A DNA stretch of 64,000 nt from VXYL01 sp963666465 (GTDB lineage: Bacteria; Pseudomonadota; Gammaproteobacteria; Pseudomonadales; Azotimanducaceae): positions 3,782,001-3,846,000 of the forward strand of contig OY762824.1 in the NCBI GenBank assembly GCA_963666465.1, in the 5' to 3' direction. Within the stretch, counting starts at the first letter, position 1, and every line of letters begins with the position of its first letter. Made by a program: the position numbers and the translations under genes. Under the pieces are notes generated by a model. The model did no database searches and was not told the DNA's origin. It saw only the letters and a program-made list of their open reading frames with translations. Positions 32,945 through 41,504 of the stretch are shown piece by piece.

Positions 32945-33502
32945 GTGAACGACTCGTCTCAGCCGATCCGTTGCCCGTGGGCCGAGGGCGGTGCGCTCAT
33001 GCGCGGCTACCACGACAATGAATGGGGCGTGTCGGTGCATGAAGCGGACGCGCTGTTCGAGCGGCTCGTCCTGGAAGGGATGCAAGCGGGGCTGAGTTGG
33101 CGCTTGGTGCTCACTCGTCGCCTTGCCATGACGAGAGCCTTCTTTGGCTTCGATGCCGAGCGGCTCGCCGTTGCCACCGAGGATGACCAGAACCGCTGGT
33201 TGGCCGATGCCAGCCTCATCCGCAACCGCGCCAAGATCGCATCCGTGATCGCCAACGCCCGCGCCTTCCTGGAACTTGAAGATCCGGTGGCGTACTTCTG
33301 GTCCTTCGTTGACGGCGCCCCGATCCGCGGCGAATGGCGCGAGGCCAGCGAGGTGCCGAGCCAGACCGCCGAATCCCGCGCCATGTCGAAGGCGCTCAAG
33401 GCGCGGGGGTTCAAGTTCGTCGGGCCGACGATCTGCTATGCGCTGATGCAGAGCGCAGGACTGGTGAACGACCACTTGCTCGACTGTCAGTTTCGCCGAT
33501 AG
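32945..33502 (+). CDS. tag: DNA-3-methyladenine glycosylase I
   Basis: Base-excision repair glycosylase that removes 3-methyladenine. The 185-residue protein has the Tag zinc-snap region and substrate pocket: IRCPWAEGGALMRGYHDNEW (Cys and His of the zinc site), EADALFERLVLEGMQAGLSW and the C-terminal FKFVGPTICYALMQSAGLVN, followed by DHLLDC. All landmark residues (Cys4-like, His17-like, His/Cys near the C-terminus) are present. GTG start at 32945. It is convergent with trkH, with only 10 bp between stops. Confidence 0.95.
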   Translation: MNDSSQPIRCPWAEGGALMRGYHDNEWGVSVHEADALFERLVLEGMQAGLSWRLVLTRRLAMTRAFFGFDAERLAVATEDDQNRWLADASLIRNRAKIASVIANARAFLELEDPVAYFWSFVDGAPIRGEWREASEVPSQTAESRAMSKALKARGFKFVGPTICYALMQSAGLVNDHLLDCQFRR

Positions 33503-33512
33503 GCCCGGGTGT

Positions 33513-34970
33513 TCAGTTGCGCCAGTACGCTGGGGTCAAGAGCACCAGCAAAGTGAAGATCTCCAGCCGCCCGAGCAGCATCGCCAGCACCAGCAGCCAC
33601 TTGCCAGCATCCGGCACCGAGCGGTAGTTGAGCGCGACCTCGCCGAGGCCGGGGCCCAGATTGTTGAGATTCGCCGCCACCGCCGAGAACCCGGACACGA
33701 AGTCGAGCTCGGAGACGGCGAGCAGCACGCAGAGCAGGAACAGGAAGGCGACCACATAGACCGCGAAGAACCCCCACACCGCATCGACGATGCGGTTCGG
33801 CACGAACTGCTGGCCGAGCTTGATGTGGAATACGCCGTTCGGATGGATCAGGCGCCGCACCTCGCGCAGGCCCTGACGACAGATGAGCAGCACGCGGTAT
33901 TGCTTCAGGCCGCCGGCGGTGGAGCCGGCACAGCCCCCGGCAAAGGCAGAGAACAGCAGCAGCGCCGGCGCGAGCGCCGGCCAGAGGCTGAAGTCCGCGG
34001 TGGTGAAGCCCGTCGTGGTGGCCACGGACACCGCCTGAAACAGGCCGTCGCGAATGGGATTGTCACTGGCGCCGGGATGCAGCAGCAGTGTCACGACCAC
34101 GGCTGCGGCCGCCGTCCCCAGCACCGCCAGGTAGAAATGCAGCTCCTCGTCGCGCGCATAGAGACGCGGGCTGCGCTGGCTCAACGCCGCGAAATGAAGG
34201 GCGAAGTTGACCCCGGCCAGGACCATGAACACGATCGCAACGCCTTCGATGGCCGCGCTGTCGAAGTGTCCCATGCTCGCGTCGTGGGTGGAGAAGCCGC
34301 CGATGGCCACCGTGGAAAGGGCGTGGCAGATGGCGTCGAACAGGCCCATCCCCGCCACCCAGTAGCTGGCGGCGCAGACCGCCGTGAGGCCGATGTAGAT
34401 GTAGTAGAGCGTCTTGGCGGTTTCGGCGATGCGCGGCGTCAGCTTGGTGTCCTTGGCATAGCTCGGCGCCTCGGTGCGGTAGAGCTGCATCCCGCCCACG
34501 CCCAGCATCGGCAGCACCGCCACCGCCAGCACGATGATCCCCATGCCGCCGAGCCATTGCAGAAGGTGCCGGTAGAGCAGGATGGAGCGGGGCATGTCGT
34601 CGAGTCCGGTCAGCACCGTTGCGCCGGTGGTTGTGAGGCCCGAAAGCGACTCGAAGGCGGCGTCGGTGAAGGAGGTTCCGGGGTTCGACGCCAGCCAGAA
34701 CGGCACGGCGCCCACCAGCCCCAAGCCGAGATAGAACAGCGCCGTCACCAGAAAGCCGTCCCTGGCGCGCAATTCGCCCTGGCCGCGACCGATGAGCCAA
34801 AGCGTGCCGCCGATGACGATGCTGGCGGTGAAGGCGACGAGGAAGGCAAACCAGGTCGGTTCGCCCAGCGGCAATGCGAGCGCCACCGGCGCAAGCAGCA
34901 GCACGCTGAAGAGCATCAGCAGCACGCCGATGACTCGGGCCACCACCGCTGCGCGCTTCACCTCAGGCAT
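33513..34970 (-). CDS. trkH: Potassium uptake protein TrkH
   Basis: K+-translocating membrane subunit of the Trk system. The 485-residue protein has four M1-P-M2 repeats; the first pore segment is ALSGLTTTGATVLTG-like (SLSGLTTTGATVLTGLDD). Later pore loops contain SVATTTGFTT and AGGCAGSTAGGLK. About ten hydrophobic helices are evident. It lies 18 bp after trkA and is presumably co-transcribed with it. Confidence 0.94.
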   Translation of the reverse strand: MPEVKRAAVVARVIGVLLMLFSVLLLAPVALALPLGEPTWFAFLVAFTASIVIGGTLWLIGRGQGELRARDGFLVTALFYLGLGLVGAVPFWLASNPGTSFTDAAFESLSGLTTTGATVLTGLDDMPRSILLYRHLLQWLGGMGIIVLAVAVLPMLGVGGMQLYRTEAPSYAKDTKLTPRIAETAKTLYYIYIGLTAVCAASYWVAGMGLFDAICHALSTVAIGGFSTHDASMGHFDSAAIEGVAIVFMVLAGVNFALHFAALSQRSPRLYARDEELHFYLAVLGTAAAAVVVTLLLHPGASDNPIRDGLFQAVSVATTTGFTTADFSLWPALAPALLLFSAFAGGCAGSTAGGLKQYRVLLICRQGLREVRRLIHPNGVFHIKLGQQFVPNRIVDAVWGFFAVYVVAFLFLLCVLLAVSELDFVSGFSAVAANLNNLGPGLGEVALNYRSVPDAGKWLLVLAMLLGRLEIFTLLVLLTPAYWRN

Positions 34971-34988
34971 CCGGCTACATGCAGCCGA

Positions 34989-36380
34989 TCAGAAGTAGCT
35001 CAGGCCCACGCCGAACAGGTTCTCGACCGCTCGGCTGCGGCGCCGGTCCGCGAGGAAGAGGATGACGGTATCTCCTGTCTGAAGCCGGTGCTCGCTGTGG
35101 CCGCCGAGGATCACCTCGTCGTCGTGTACCACGGCGCCGATGGTGGTGTCGGCAGGCAGGCGGACGCTGTTCACGGGCCGGCCCACCACGCGGCTGTAGC
35201 CCGCCTCGCCGACGACCGCCACCTCCATCGCCTCGGCGATGCCGCGTCGCAGCCGTTGCACGCTCTGGACATGGCCGCGGCGAACGTGGGTGAGGATGGC
35301 GCTGGCGGTGGCGAGCTGGGGCGAGATGGCGATGTCCACCTCGGTGCCGTGGATGAGGTCGGCATAGGCCGGCTTGGCGACGAGCGACATGGCCTGCTTG
35401 GCGCCGAGCCGTTTGGCCAGGAGCGCCGACATGATGTTGGCTTCGTTGTCGTTGGTGAGGGCGCAAAAGACGTCGGTGCGTTCGATGTTCTCGTTCAGCA
35501 ATAGCTCGCTGTCGGTGGCGTCGCCGTGTACCACCAGGCCGTTGAACTCGCGGCTGATCCGGTCGGCGCGCACCTGGTCGAATTCGATCACCCGCACGGT
35601 GTATTTGGATTGGATGTCTTGGGCTAGCTGAAAGCCGATGTTGCCGCCGCCGGCGATGGTGATGCGCTTGACCGGCGGCATCGGGCGCAGCTCGGCAAGG
35701 GTGTGGGCGATGTGGTCGCGCTCGCCGAGGAAGCAGATTTCATCGCCAGGCTCGATGGTGGTCAGATGGTCCGGGAGGAAGGGTTGGCCGCGCCGGAAGA
35801 TGGCCGCCGGATAAACACGCACGCCGGGCAACCTCTCTGCCAGCGAGCTCAGGGGCTGGTCCACCAAGACATCGTGACGGTCGATGGAAACCGCCACCAA
35901 TTGCAGGCGACCGCCGCAGAACTCAAGCACCTGCAAGGCGCCGGGATGCTCCAGCAGTTGCTCGATGTGCTCCGTCACCAGCCGTTCGGGATTGACGATG
36001 ACGTCGATGGGCATGTGGTCGGAGTCGAAGAACTCGTGGCTGCGCTCGGTCTCTTCGGCGCGCTGGGTATAGGCGGTGGCGCGGATGCGGGCGACCTTCT
36101 GGTGGGTTTGGAACAGCGAGTAGCACACTTGGCACGCCACCATGTTCACCTCGTCGCTGGTGGTGACGGCGATCAGCATGTCTGCGTCTTCGGCGCCGGC
36201 CTTGCGCAGGACGTCGGGTTGCGAGGCATGGCCGGTGATGGTCTGGATGTCGAGCTGGCCCCGCAGTTCCGCGAGGCGACGCTCGTCTTGGTCCACCAGG
36301 GTGACGTCGAATTCCTCGCTCGCGAGCTGCTCGGCGAGGGTGCCGCCGGTGCGTCCGGCACCGAGGATCAGGATGTTCAT
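34989..36380 (-). CDS. trkA: Trk potassium uptake regulatory protein TrkA
   Basis: Cytoplasmic NAD(H)/ATP-binding regulator of TrkH. The 463-residue protein contains two RCK halves, each with a Rossmann GXGXXG start: MNILILGAGRTGGTLAEQLA and KRITIAGGGNIGFQLAQDIQ, and each followed by a TrkA-C domain. Length is close to E. coli TrkA (458). It sits between rsmB and trkH in the usual gammaproteobacterial neighbourhood fmt-rsmB-trkA-trkH. Confidence 0.96.
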   Translation of the reverse strand: MNILILGAGRTGGTLAEQLASEEFDVTLVDQDERRLAELRGQLDIQTITGHASQPDVLRKAGAEDADMLIAVTTSDEVNMVACQVCYSLFQTHQKVARIRATAYTQRAEETERSHEFFDSDHMPIDVIVNPERLVTEHIEQLLEHPGALQVLEFCGGRLQLVAVSIDRHDVLVDQPLSSLAERLPGVRVYPAAIFRRGQPFLPDHLTTIEPGDEICFLGERDHIAHTLAELRPMPPVKRITIAGGGNIGFQLAQDIQSKYTVRVIEFDQVRADRISREFNGLVVHGDATDSELLLNENIERTDVFCALTNDNEANIMSALLAKRLGAKQAMSLVAKPAYADLIHGTEVDIAISPQLATASAILTHVRRGHVQSVQRLRRGIAEAMEVAVVGEAGYSRVVGRPVNSVRLPADTTIGAVVHDDEVILGGHSEHRLQTGDTVILFLADRRRSRAVENLFGVGLSYF

Positions 36381-36390
36381 GGTGGCCGGG

Positions 36391-37683
36391 TTACGCCTTC
36401 ACCAAACGCGCGAAATAGAAGCCGTCGCCTTGCCCCGGCGCTGGCAGCGTTTGGCGGCCGTGGCGGGTCGGCACGCCCCAGGCGTCGGTGATGGCGGAAG
36501 CCGTGGCGCCGGCGGTGCGATCGACAAAGGCGGCAACAACATCGTCGTTCTCCTCGCGCAGGATCGAGCATGTGCAATAGATGAGCGTACCGCCGCGTCG
36601 CAGCGTGTGCCATACGGCGTCGAGCATCGTGCCTTGCCGAGCGGCGTGGGCACGGACGTCGTTGGCGGTGCGATGCAGCTTGATGTCGGGGCGGCGACGG
36701 AGGGTTCCGGTGCCGGAGCAGGGTGCATCGACGAGGATGCGGTGGAACGGCTGGCCATCCCACCAATCATGTGCGGTGGCATCGCCTCGCAGGAAATGGA
36801 TGGTGTGGCCGAGCCGCCGCGCCTCTGCCCGGGTGAAGGCTAGTCGGCTTTCGTCGTTGTCGATGGCGGTCAGGTGGCAGGAGGGCGCCTGTTCGGCGAG
36901 GTGGAACGCCTTGCCGCCCGGTGCGGTGCAGGCGTCAAGCAGTCGCTCTCCGGATTGCGGCGCGACGAGATGCGCCGCGATTTGCGCGCATTCGTCCTGG
37001 ATCGACACGAGGCCGTCGGCAAAGCCGGGCAGGGAGCTGCGCGGGATGGCGCGGGTCAGCACCAACGTATCGGCGAAGGTGCCGGGACGGAAATCGACGT
37101 TTGCGTCGTGCAGGAGTGCGGTGTAATCGGTTGCGGAGATCTTGCGCAGGTTGACTCGCAGCGCCATGGGCGCGCGGCCGTTGTTGGCGCGCAGAATCGG
37201 CCCCGCGCGTTCGCCCCAGTCCGACTCGATGCGGCAAGCGAGCCAGCTTGGGTGGTCGCAGGCGCCGGCGCGGCTGGTGGCAGGGCCCGGCGGCGAACGC
37301 AGCAGCGAGCGCAGGACGGCGTTGACCAGTCCGCTTGCCGAGGACTTGCCGAGCGCCCGTACCGCATCGACGCATGCCGACACCGCGGCGTAGGGCTTCA
37401 CCCGCGTGTGCAGGAGCTGGTATGCCCCCACCAGCAGGCTCGCCTCCACCTCGGCGTCCTCGAGGGCGCGGCGAAGGCGCGGCTTCAGCACTTCCGACAG
37501 CGACAGATAATGTCGCAAAGAGCCGTGAACAAGCTCGAAGATCAAGGCGCGGTGCGGATGCTCCCGGACTGCATCCAATGCGGCATCGAGGGAGCGACCG
37601 CGCAGCACGCGGGCCACCGCGAGGGTTGCCTCGGTGCGAGCGTCCCTGCTGGACCGCCCCCGTTTGCCTTTTGGAGATTCCAT
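36391..37683 (-). CDS. rsmB: 16S rRNA (cytosine967-C5)-methyltransferase RsmB
   Basis: SAM-dependent methyltransferase of m5C967. The 430-residue protein has an N-terminal NusB-like domain (RALIFELVHGSLRHYLSLSE) and a C-terminal methyltransferase domain. Motif I is LLDACTAPGGKAFHLAEQAP; the two catalytic cysteines are in LVDAPCSGTGTLRRRPDIK and IYCTCSILREEND. The product ends GFYFARLVKA, typical. It is 10 bp upstream of trkA. Confidence 0.95.
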   Translation of the reverse strand: MESPKGKRGRSSRDARTEATLAVARVLRGRSLDAALDAVREHPHRALIFELVHGSLRHYLSLSEVLKPRLRRALEDAEVEASLLVGAYQLLHTRVKPYAAVSACVDAVRALGKSSASGLVNAVLRSLLRSPPGPATSRAGACDHPSWLACRIESDWGERAGPILRANNGRAPMALRVNLRKISATDYTALLHDANVDFRPGTFADTLVLTRAIPRSSLPGFADGLVSIQDECAQIAAHLVAPQSGERLLDACTAPGGKAFHLAEQAPSCHLTAIDNDESRLAFTRAEARRLGHTIHFLRGDATAHDWWDGQPFHRILVDAPCSGTGTLRRRPDIKLHRTANDVRAHAARQGTMLDAVWHTLRRGGTLIYCTCSILREENDDVVAAFVDRTAGATASAITDAWGVPTRHGRQTLPAPGQGDGFYFARLVKA

Positions 37684-37905
37684 GCCGCTGACGCCTCCCT
37701 TGGATGGAGGTATCTTGCGCTACCCAATCCCTCGAGGGGCGGACTCTCTGGAGGGAGGGCGCGCCGACCATCGCCGCTTGGGCCACGTCGCCCATAGCGG
37801 CGGTTGGCCAGGCCAGGCAGAACAGGAAGGCGAGAGCCACAGTCGGGCGTCACAAGAACCGTTGCCATCGGACAACGCTTCTTGCCCCAGCCCAAAGCCG
37901 ACCCA
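37684..37905. other. Spacer upstream of rsmB with partial family A copy (A4)
   Basis: At about 37850-37905 the left half of a family A repeat is present (CACAAGAACCGTTGCC, imperfect hairpin, CCCCAGCCC) but the conserved right half is missing. Next to it, on the minus strand, a short signal-peptide-like stretch (ALAFLFCLAWPTAAMGDVA) could be the relic of a DUF4390-type gene often found here; this is weak. Confidence 0.45.
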
Positions 37906-38094
37906 TCACGGCCCGGCAAGGATAACGCCTGCAACGAGAAGCACAATTAGACCGGTGAAGTCACCCAGCCAGCGCGATAGGAAAATCGCTGTGACAATTT
38001 CCCCCGCGAGACCAAGGAACTTCCCCCAAAGTGTGTGGGGGTAGGTCAGCAGCCACCTTGCGCCTCGCCGCGACACTTCGAGCCAATTGGACAT
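37906..38094 (-). CDS. Small hypothetical membrane protein
   Basis: A 62-residue frame starts MSNWLEVSRRGARWLLTYPH and continues GKFLGLAGEIVTAIFLSRWL, DFTGLIVLLVAGVILAGP. It has an amphipathic basic N-terminus and two hydrophobic segments with a short turn, plausible for a small inner-membrane protein. No family was recognised. The ATG (38092-38094) lacks a strong Shine-Dalgarno. A family B repeat starts 35 bp upstream. It could be a relic. Confidence 0.45.
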   Translation of the reverse strand: MSNWLEVSRRGARWLLTYPHTLWGKFLGLAGEIVTAIFLSRWLGDFTGLIVLLVAGVILAGP

Positions 38095-38128
38095 GATGCG
38101 GCGCGCACGCCGAAAAGCACCAAACGGC

Positions 38129-38335
38129 AGTGTCTCACTTTGGCTTGTGCAGTGTCTGGCACCGTCCCGCGGGGGGAGGGCGTCCCGCCCTCCATCGCGC
38201 CGCAAGGCGCGCCGTGCCGCAAGGCGCGCAGGGCACTCGGCAGGGAGGACGCGCCTGACGGCGCGCATGGAGGGCGGGACGCCCTCCCCCCGCGGGACGC
38301 CCTCCCTCCCTATAGAGAGTGGTCCCGGCAGGGAA
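38129..38335. repeat. Family B repeat, copy B2 (right end lost)
   Basis: Starts CAGTGTCTCACTTTGGCTTG and GCAGTGTCTGGC, then two nested GGAGGGCG/CGCCCTCC hairpins around GCGCCGCAAGGCGCGCC-like sequence, and ends near TGGTCCCGGCAGG. After that it diverges into the fmt 3' region. It lacks the GTGAGACACTAC end, so it is a truncated copy. Confidence 0.8.
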
Positions 38336-38375
38336 AGCGTCTTGCTCTCCCCGCGGGCTACAAGGCGCGGGGCTT

Positions 38376-39359
38376 TCACGCTTGGTCGCTTGCGACATCG
38401 AACGTCGCGCCGGGGTGGAAGACTGTGGGATGGCCTCGGGCCGCGTCGGCCATGCGCAACGGCCTGCCCCTGCCTCGGTTGAGCTGCACCGTGAGCAGTT
38501 CGAGCTGGCCGCTGCCGCAGTTGATCCGCCAGGAATCGTCCTCGTGAACCAGGGTGCCCGCTGCGCCGCCGTCAGCTCGGAGGGCGCGCGCGTCGAGTAC
38601 TCGCATCCGGAGACTCCCTTGGGCAGCAAAGGCTGGCATGCGTCCCGCGAGGGCCTGCACTTGCCGCGCGATGGTGCCTGCGTCGGCACGCCAGTCGATG
38701 ACGGAGTCGTTGGCCGTGAGCTTTGGTGCGAGGGTGGCTTCGCTGTCGCATTGTGGCTCGGGCGTCAGGCCGGGGAGCGTCGAGAGTGTGTCGAGCAGGG
38801 CCTCGGCGCCCAATTCGGCGAGTGCTGCCGTCACCTCTTCGCCGTTGGCATGGCGTATCTGGAGCGCACGACGCAGGTACACCGGGCCGGTGTCGAGACC
38901 TGCGTCCATCTGCATGATGGAGACGCCGGTCACCTCTTCGCCGGCCATGATGGCCCGCTCCACCGGCGCGGCGCCGCGCCAGCGCGGCAGCAGCGAGGCA
39001 TGAACGTTGATGCAGCCGTGCCTGGGCGCCGCCAACGCGGCCGGGGGCAGCAGCAGGCCATAGGCGGCGACGACGAGACAGTCGAGGTCGGCAAGGGTGT
39101 CGAGCTCTGCGTCGAGGCCAGCCGGCGTGCGCACGGGAACGCCCAGGCTTTCGGCCTGGCGGCGTGCCGGGCACGGCGTCAGCTTGCGGCCGCGGCCTGC
39201 CGGGCGGTCCGGCTGGGTGAATGCGATCGCGACTTCGTGCGTCGAGGCGGCGAGCGCCTGCAGCACGGTGGCCGCGAATTCCGGCGAGCCGGCGAAGCCT
39301 AGCCGCCAGGTTGGAGAGACAGCGTCGGCGAGCGCTGGTGGGGATTCCGGCGAGGGCAT
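38376..39359 (-). CDS. fmt: Methionyl-tRNA formyltransferase
   Basis: Formylates initiator Met-tRNA using 10-formyl-THF. The 327-residue protein starts MPSPESPPALADAV, with RLGFAGSPEFAATVLQAL, the cofactor-binding TQPDRPAGRGRK, the catalytic block INVHASLLPRWRGAAPVERA (Asn, His) and GVSIMQMDAGLDTGPV with the catalytic Asp. The C-terminal OB-like domain follows. An in-frame upstream ATG adds 18 unlikely residues. Order def-fmt-rsmB is standard; here 255 bp of featureless spacer separates def and fmt. Confidence 0.95.
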   Translation of the reverse strand: MPSPESPPALADAVSPTWRLGFAGSPEFAATVLQALAASTHEVAIAFTQPDRPAGRGRKLTPCPARRQAESLGVPVRTPAGLDAELDTLADLDCLVVAAYGLLLPPAALAAPRHGCINVHASLLPRWRGAAPVERAIMAGEEVTGVSIMQMDAGLDTGPVYLRRALQIRHANGEEVTAALAELGAEALLDTLSTLPGLTPEPQCDSEATLAPKLTANDSVIDWRADAGTIARQVQALAGRMPAFAAQGSLRMRVLDARALRADGGAAGTLVHEDDSWRINCGSGQLELLTVQLNRGRGRPLRMADAARGHPTVFHPGATFDVASDQA

Positions 39360-39614
39360 GTTGGGGGTGTCCGTGTGTGCGCATGACCAGCTGGGGAGCC
39401 TGCACCGTAGCAACTATCGCGTCTATGCGCGTCTATCGCGTCGGAGAACGAAAGCGTACGTCCTTTGGTGAGAGCAGCGTCAGAGCTTCCCCCGACTCAA
39501 CAGGGAGGCTGACGCTGCGCGATGCCCGGCATGGAGCCTCGCAGCCGGTGGCCTGCTTCCGAGCTGGCACGCTCGCCACCTTGCCCACGCTGCCGCTTGC
39601 CAGTCCCCATCTCG

Positions 39615-40115
39615 CTAGCTTGCTCTGGGCAGCTTGGCGAGTTTCTTGCGGATGCGTTGGCGTTTCAGGTTCGAGAGGTAGTCGACGAACAGCTTGCCTT
39701 CGAGATGGTCGCACTCGTGCTGGATACAGAGCGCCAGGATGCCTTCCGCCTCCTGCTCGAAGGCTTCGCCGTCGCGATTCAGTGCCCGCACGCGGATGCA
39801 CTCGGCGCGCTTCACGGTCTCGTAGAAGCCGGGCACCGAAAGGCAGCCTTCCTCGCGTTCCTGCATTCCTTCGGTGAGGTCGATCACCGGGTTCACCAGC
39901 GCCAACGGTTGATCGTGGTCGGCGGACACGTCGATGACAACGATGCGTCGGTGGACGTTGACCTGGCTCGCCGCAAGGCCGATGCCGGGTGCGGCGTACA
40001 TGGTCTCGAACATGTCGTCGATGAGCCGCCGCACCTTGTCGTCCACACGCGCCACGGGCCGCGCCTTGGTGCGAAGGCGCGGGTCTGGGAACGTCAGAAT
40101 GGGTAGCTTGGCCAT
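39615..40115 (-). CDS. def: Peptide deformylase
   Basis: Removes the N-formyl group from nascent proteins. The 166-residue protein contains the three family motifs: GIGLAASQV, EEGCLSVPG and the metal site QHECDHLEGKLF (HEXXH, with the cysteine of EGCLS as third ligand). The start MAKLPILTFPDPRLRTKARP is standard. It diverges from dprA, with a family B repeat in between. Confidence 0.97.
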   Translation of the reverse strand: MAKLPILTFPDPRLRTKARPVARVDDKVRRLIDDMFETMYAAPGIGLAASQVNVHRRIVVIDVSADHDQPLALVNPVIDLTEGMQEREEGCLSVPGFYETVKRAECIRVRALNRDGEAFEQEAEGILALCIQHECDHLEGKLFVDYLSNLKRQRIRKKLAKLPRAS

Positions 40116-40159
40116 GGTCAAAGGATCATACGACTGCGAGGCGGCCGGCGCATCCGGCG

Positions 40160-40192
40160 GGCTTCTGGGTGGCTTCTGGGTGGCTTCTGGGT
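40160..40192. repeat. Three tandem 11-bp units next to family B copy B3
   Basis: GGCTTCTGGGT is repeated perfectly three times at 40160-40170, 40171-40181 and 40182-40192. The last unit runs into the left end of repeat B3. Confidence 0.85.
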
Positions 40193-40523
40193 AGTGTCTC
40201 ACTTTGGCTTGTGCAGTGTCTGGCGCCGTCCCGGGGGGAGGGCGTCCTGCCCTCCATCGCGCCGCAAGGCGCGCCGCGCCGCAAGGCGCGCAGGGCACTC
40301 GATGCATGTGCAGGGAGGACGCCTGACGGCGCGCATGGGAGGGCGGGACGCCCTCCCTCCCTCCCTATCCTCCTCCCCCCTCCCCCCTCCCTATCTCCCT
40401 ATCTCCCTATCTCCCTATCTCCCTATCTCCCTTATAGAGAGTGGCCCCGGCAGGCAAATCGACGCAGTCGCCGGTTGCGACGGCCATGCGCCACGTCAGG
40501 CAGACTCAAAAGTGAGACACCAC
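40191..40523. repeat. Family B repeat, copy B3 (longest) with internal minisatellite
   Basis: A 333-bp copy running from GTAGTGTCTCAC to GTGAGACACCAC, i.e. with terminal inverted repeats. It holds nested GC hairpins (GGAGGGCG-GGA-CGCCCTCC) and, at about 40387-40435, an octamer minisatellite of CTCCCTAT in roughly five to six copies. The right part (GTCGCCGGTTGCGACGG, CGCCACGTCAGGCA) matches B1 and B4. No protein is encoded, so it has the form of a MITE. Confidence 0.85.
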
Positions 40524-40626
40524 CGGCTTTTGGCACCTTTCGGTGGGGTTGGGAAGGGGCGGTTCAAGGCCCGTGTGCGAGATTGCTTACTCTGGGGCGG
40601 CGTCGGGGTTCGCTTTAATGGGGGGC

Positions 40627-41484
40627 ATGGAAGACGCGAAGCGTGGAAGGCTGGCTGGGCGGGATTTGCCGGCGCTGCTCAGGGAGATTCACGATCCTCC
40701 GAAGCGGCTTTGGTACGTCGGTGACGTGGCGGCGGTTGACGCTCCGGCGGTGGCCATCGTCGGCAGCCGGCGTTGTTCTCGCTATGGCCGCGACATGGCG
40801 TTCGGCCTGGCGGAGCAGGTGGCCGGGCGCGGAGTCACGGTGGTGAGCGGTCTGGCGTTCGGTATCGATGCGGCGGCGCATCGCGGGGCGCTGGCGGCGG
40901 GTGGGCGCACCGTCGCGGTGATGGCTGGCGGGCTAGACCGGGTCTATCCCGCCGCTCATGCCTCGCTCGCCCGGCAGATCGTGGACGTGGGCGGGGCGCT
41001 GGTGACCGAGTATCCGCCGGACGCGACGCCGCGCAAGCACCACTTTCCGGCGCGCAATCGGCTCGTCAGTGGCTTGTGCATGGGCGTGGTGATCGTCGAG
41101 GCGGCTGCGAGGAGCGGATCGCTGATCACGGCGCGGCTGGCGCTCGAGCAGAACCGGGAAGTCATGGCCGTGCCGGGGATGGCAACGAGCGCGTTGTCGA
41201 ACGGGTGCCATCGGCTCATCCGTGACGGCGCCGCGCTCATCGAAACGGCAGGGGACATTGCCGACGCCATTGGCCTTGACTGGCCCGAGGAGGCGCCGGG
41301 CGCCGCGGCCGACGCGCCGGACGATCCGGTTCTGGCCGCGGTGGGGGCCGAGACGACCAGCGCAGACGCCATCGTCGCCGCCACGGGCCTTGCCGTGGAC
41401 GAGGTGCTGAGCCGACTGGTGGAACTGGAGGTGGCGGGATTTGTGACCGCAAGCGGTGGCGGGTATTCTCGCCGCCCTTCTTGA
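40627..41484 (+). CDS. dprA: DNA processing protein DprA, short form
   Basis: Rossmann-fold protein that loads RecA on incoming single-stranded DNA in transformation. The 285-residue product keeps the DprA Rossmann core: VAIVGSRRCSRYGRDMAFGL, VVSGLAFGIDAAAHRGALAA, FPARNRLVSGLCMGVVIVEA and RSGSLITARLALEQNREVMA. A winged-helix C-terminus (ADAIVAATGLAVDEVLSRLV) follows. It lacks the N-terminal SAM-like domain of the longer (about 370-residue) family members. Family B repeat B3 ends about 100 bp upstream, so the 5' part may have been lost there. The ATG used follows a G-rich stretch; an ATG 9 bp upstream is possible. Confidence 0.9.
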   Translation: MEDAKRGRLAGRDLPALLREIHDPPKRLWYVGDVAAVDAPAVAIVGSRRCSRYGRDMAFGLAEQVAGRGVTVVSGLAFGIDAAAHRGALAAGGRTVAVMAGGLDRVYPAAHASLARQIVDVGGALVTEYPPDATPRKHHFPARNRLVSGLCMGVVIVEAAARSGSLITARLALEQNREVMAVPGMATSALSNGCHRLIRDGAALIETAGDIADAIGLDWPEEAPGAAADAPDDPVLAAVGAETTSADAIVAATGLAVDEVLSRLVELEVAGFVTASGGGYSRRPS

Positions 41485-41504
41485 CTGAGGTGCGAGCGTT
41501 CGCG

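Noticed and set aside
37760..37840. Signal-peptide-like start of a DUF4390-type gene upstream of rsmB
   Set aside because: The hydrophobic stretch is short and no downstream domain can be read in any frame.
40387..40435. Possible CRISPR array
   Set aside because: The octamer units are directly adjacent with no spacers and there are no cas genes; it is a minisatellite. No CRISPR array was found in the window.
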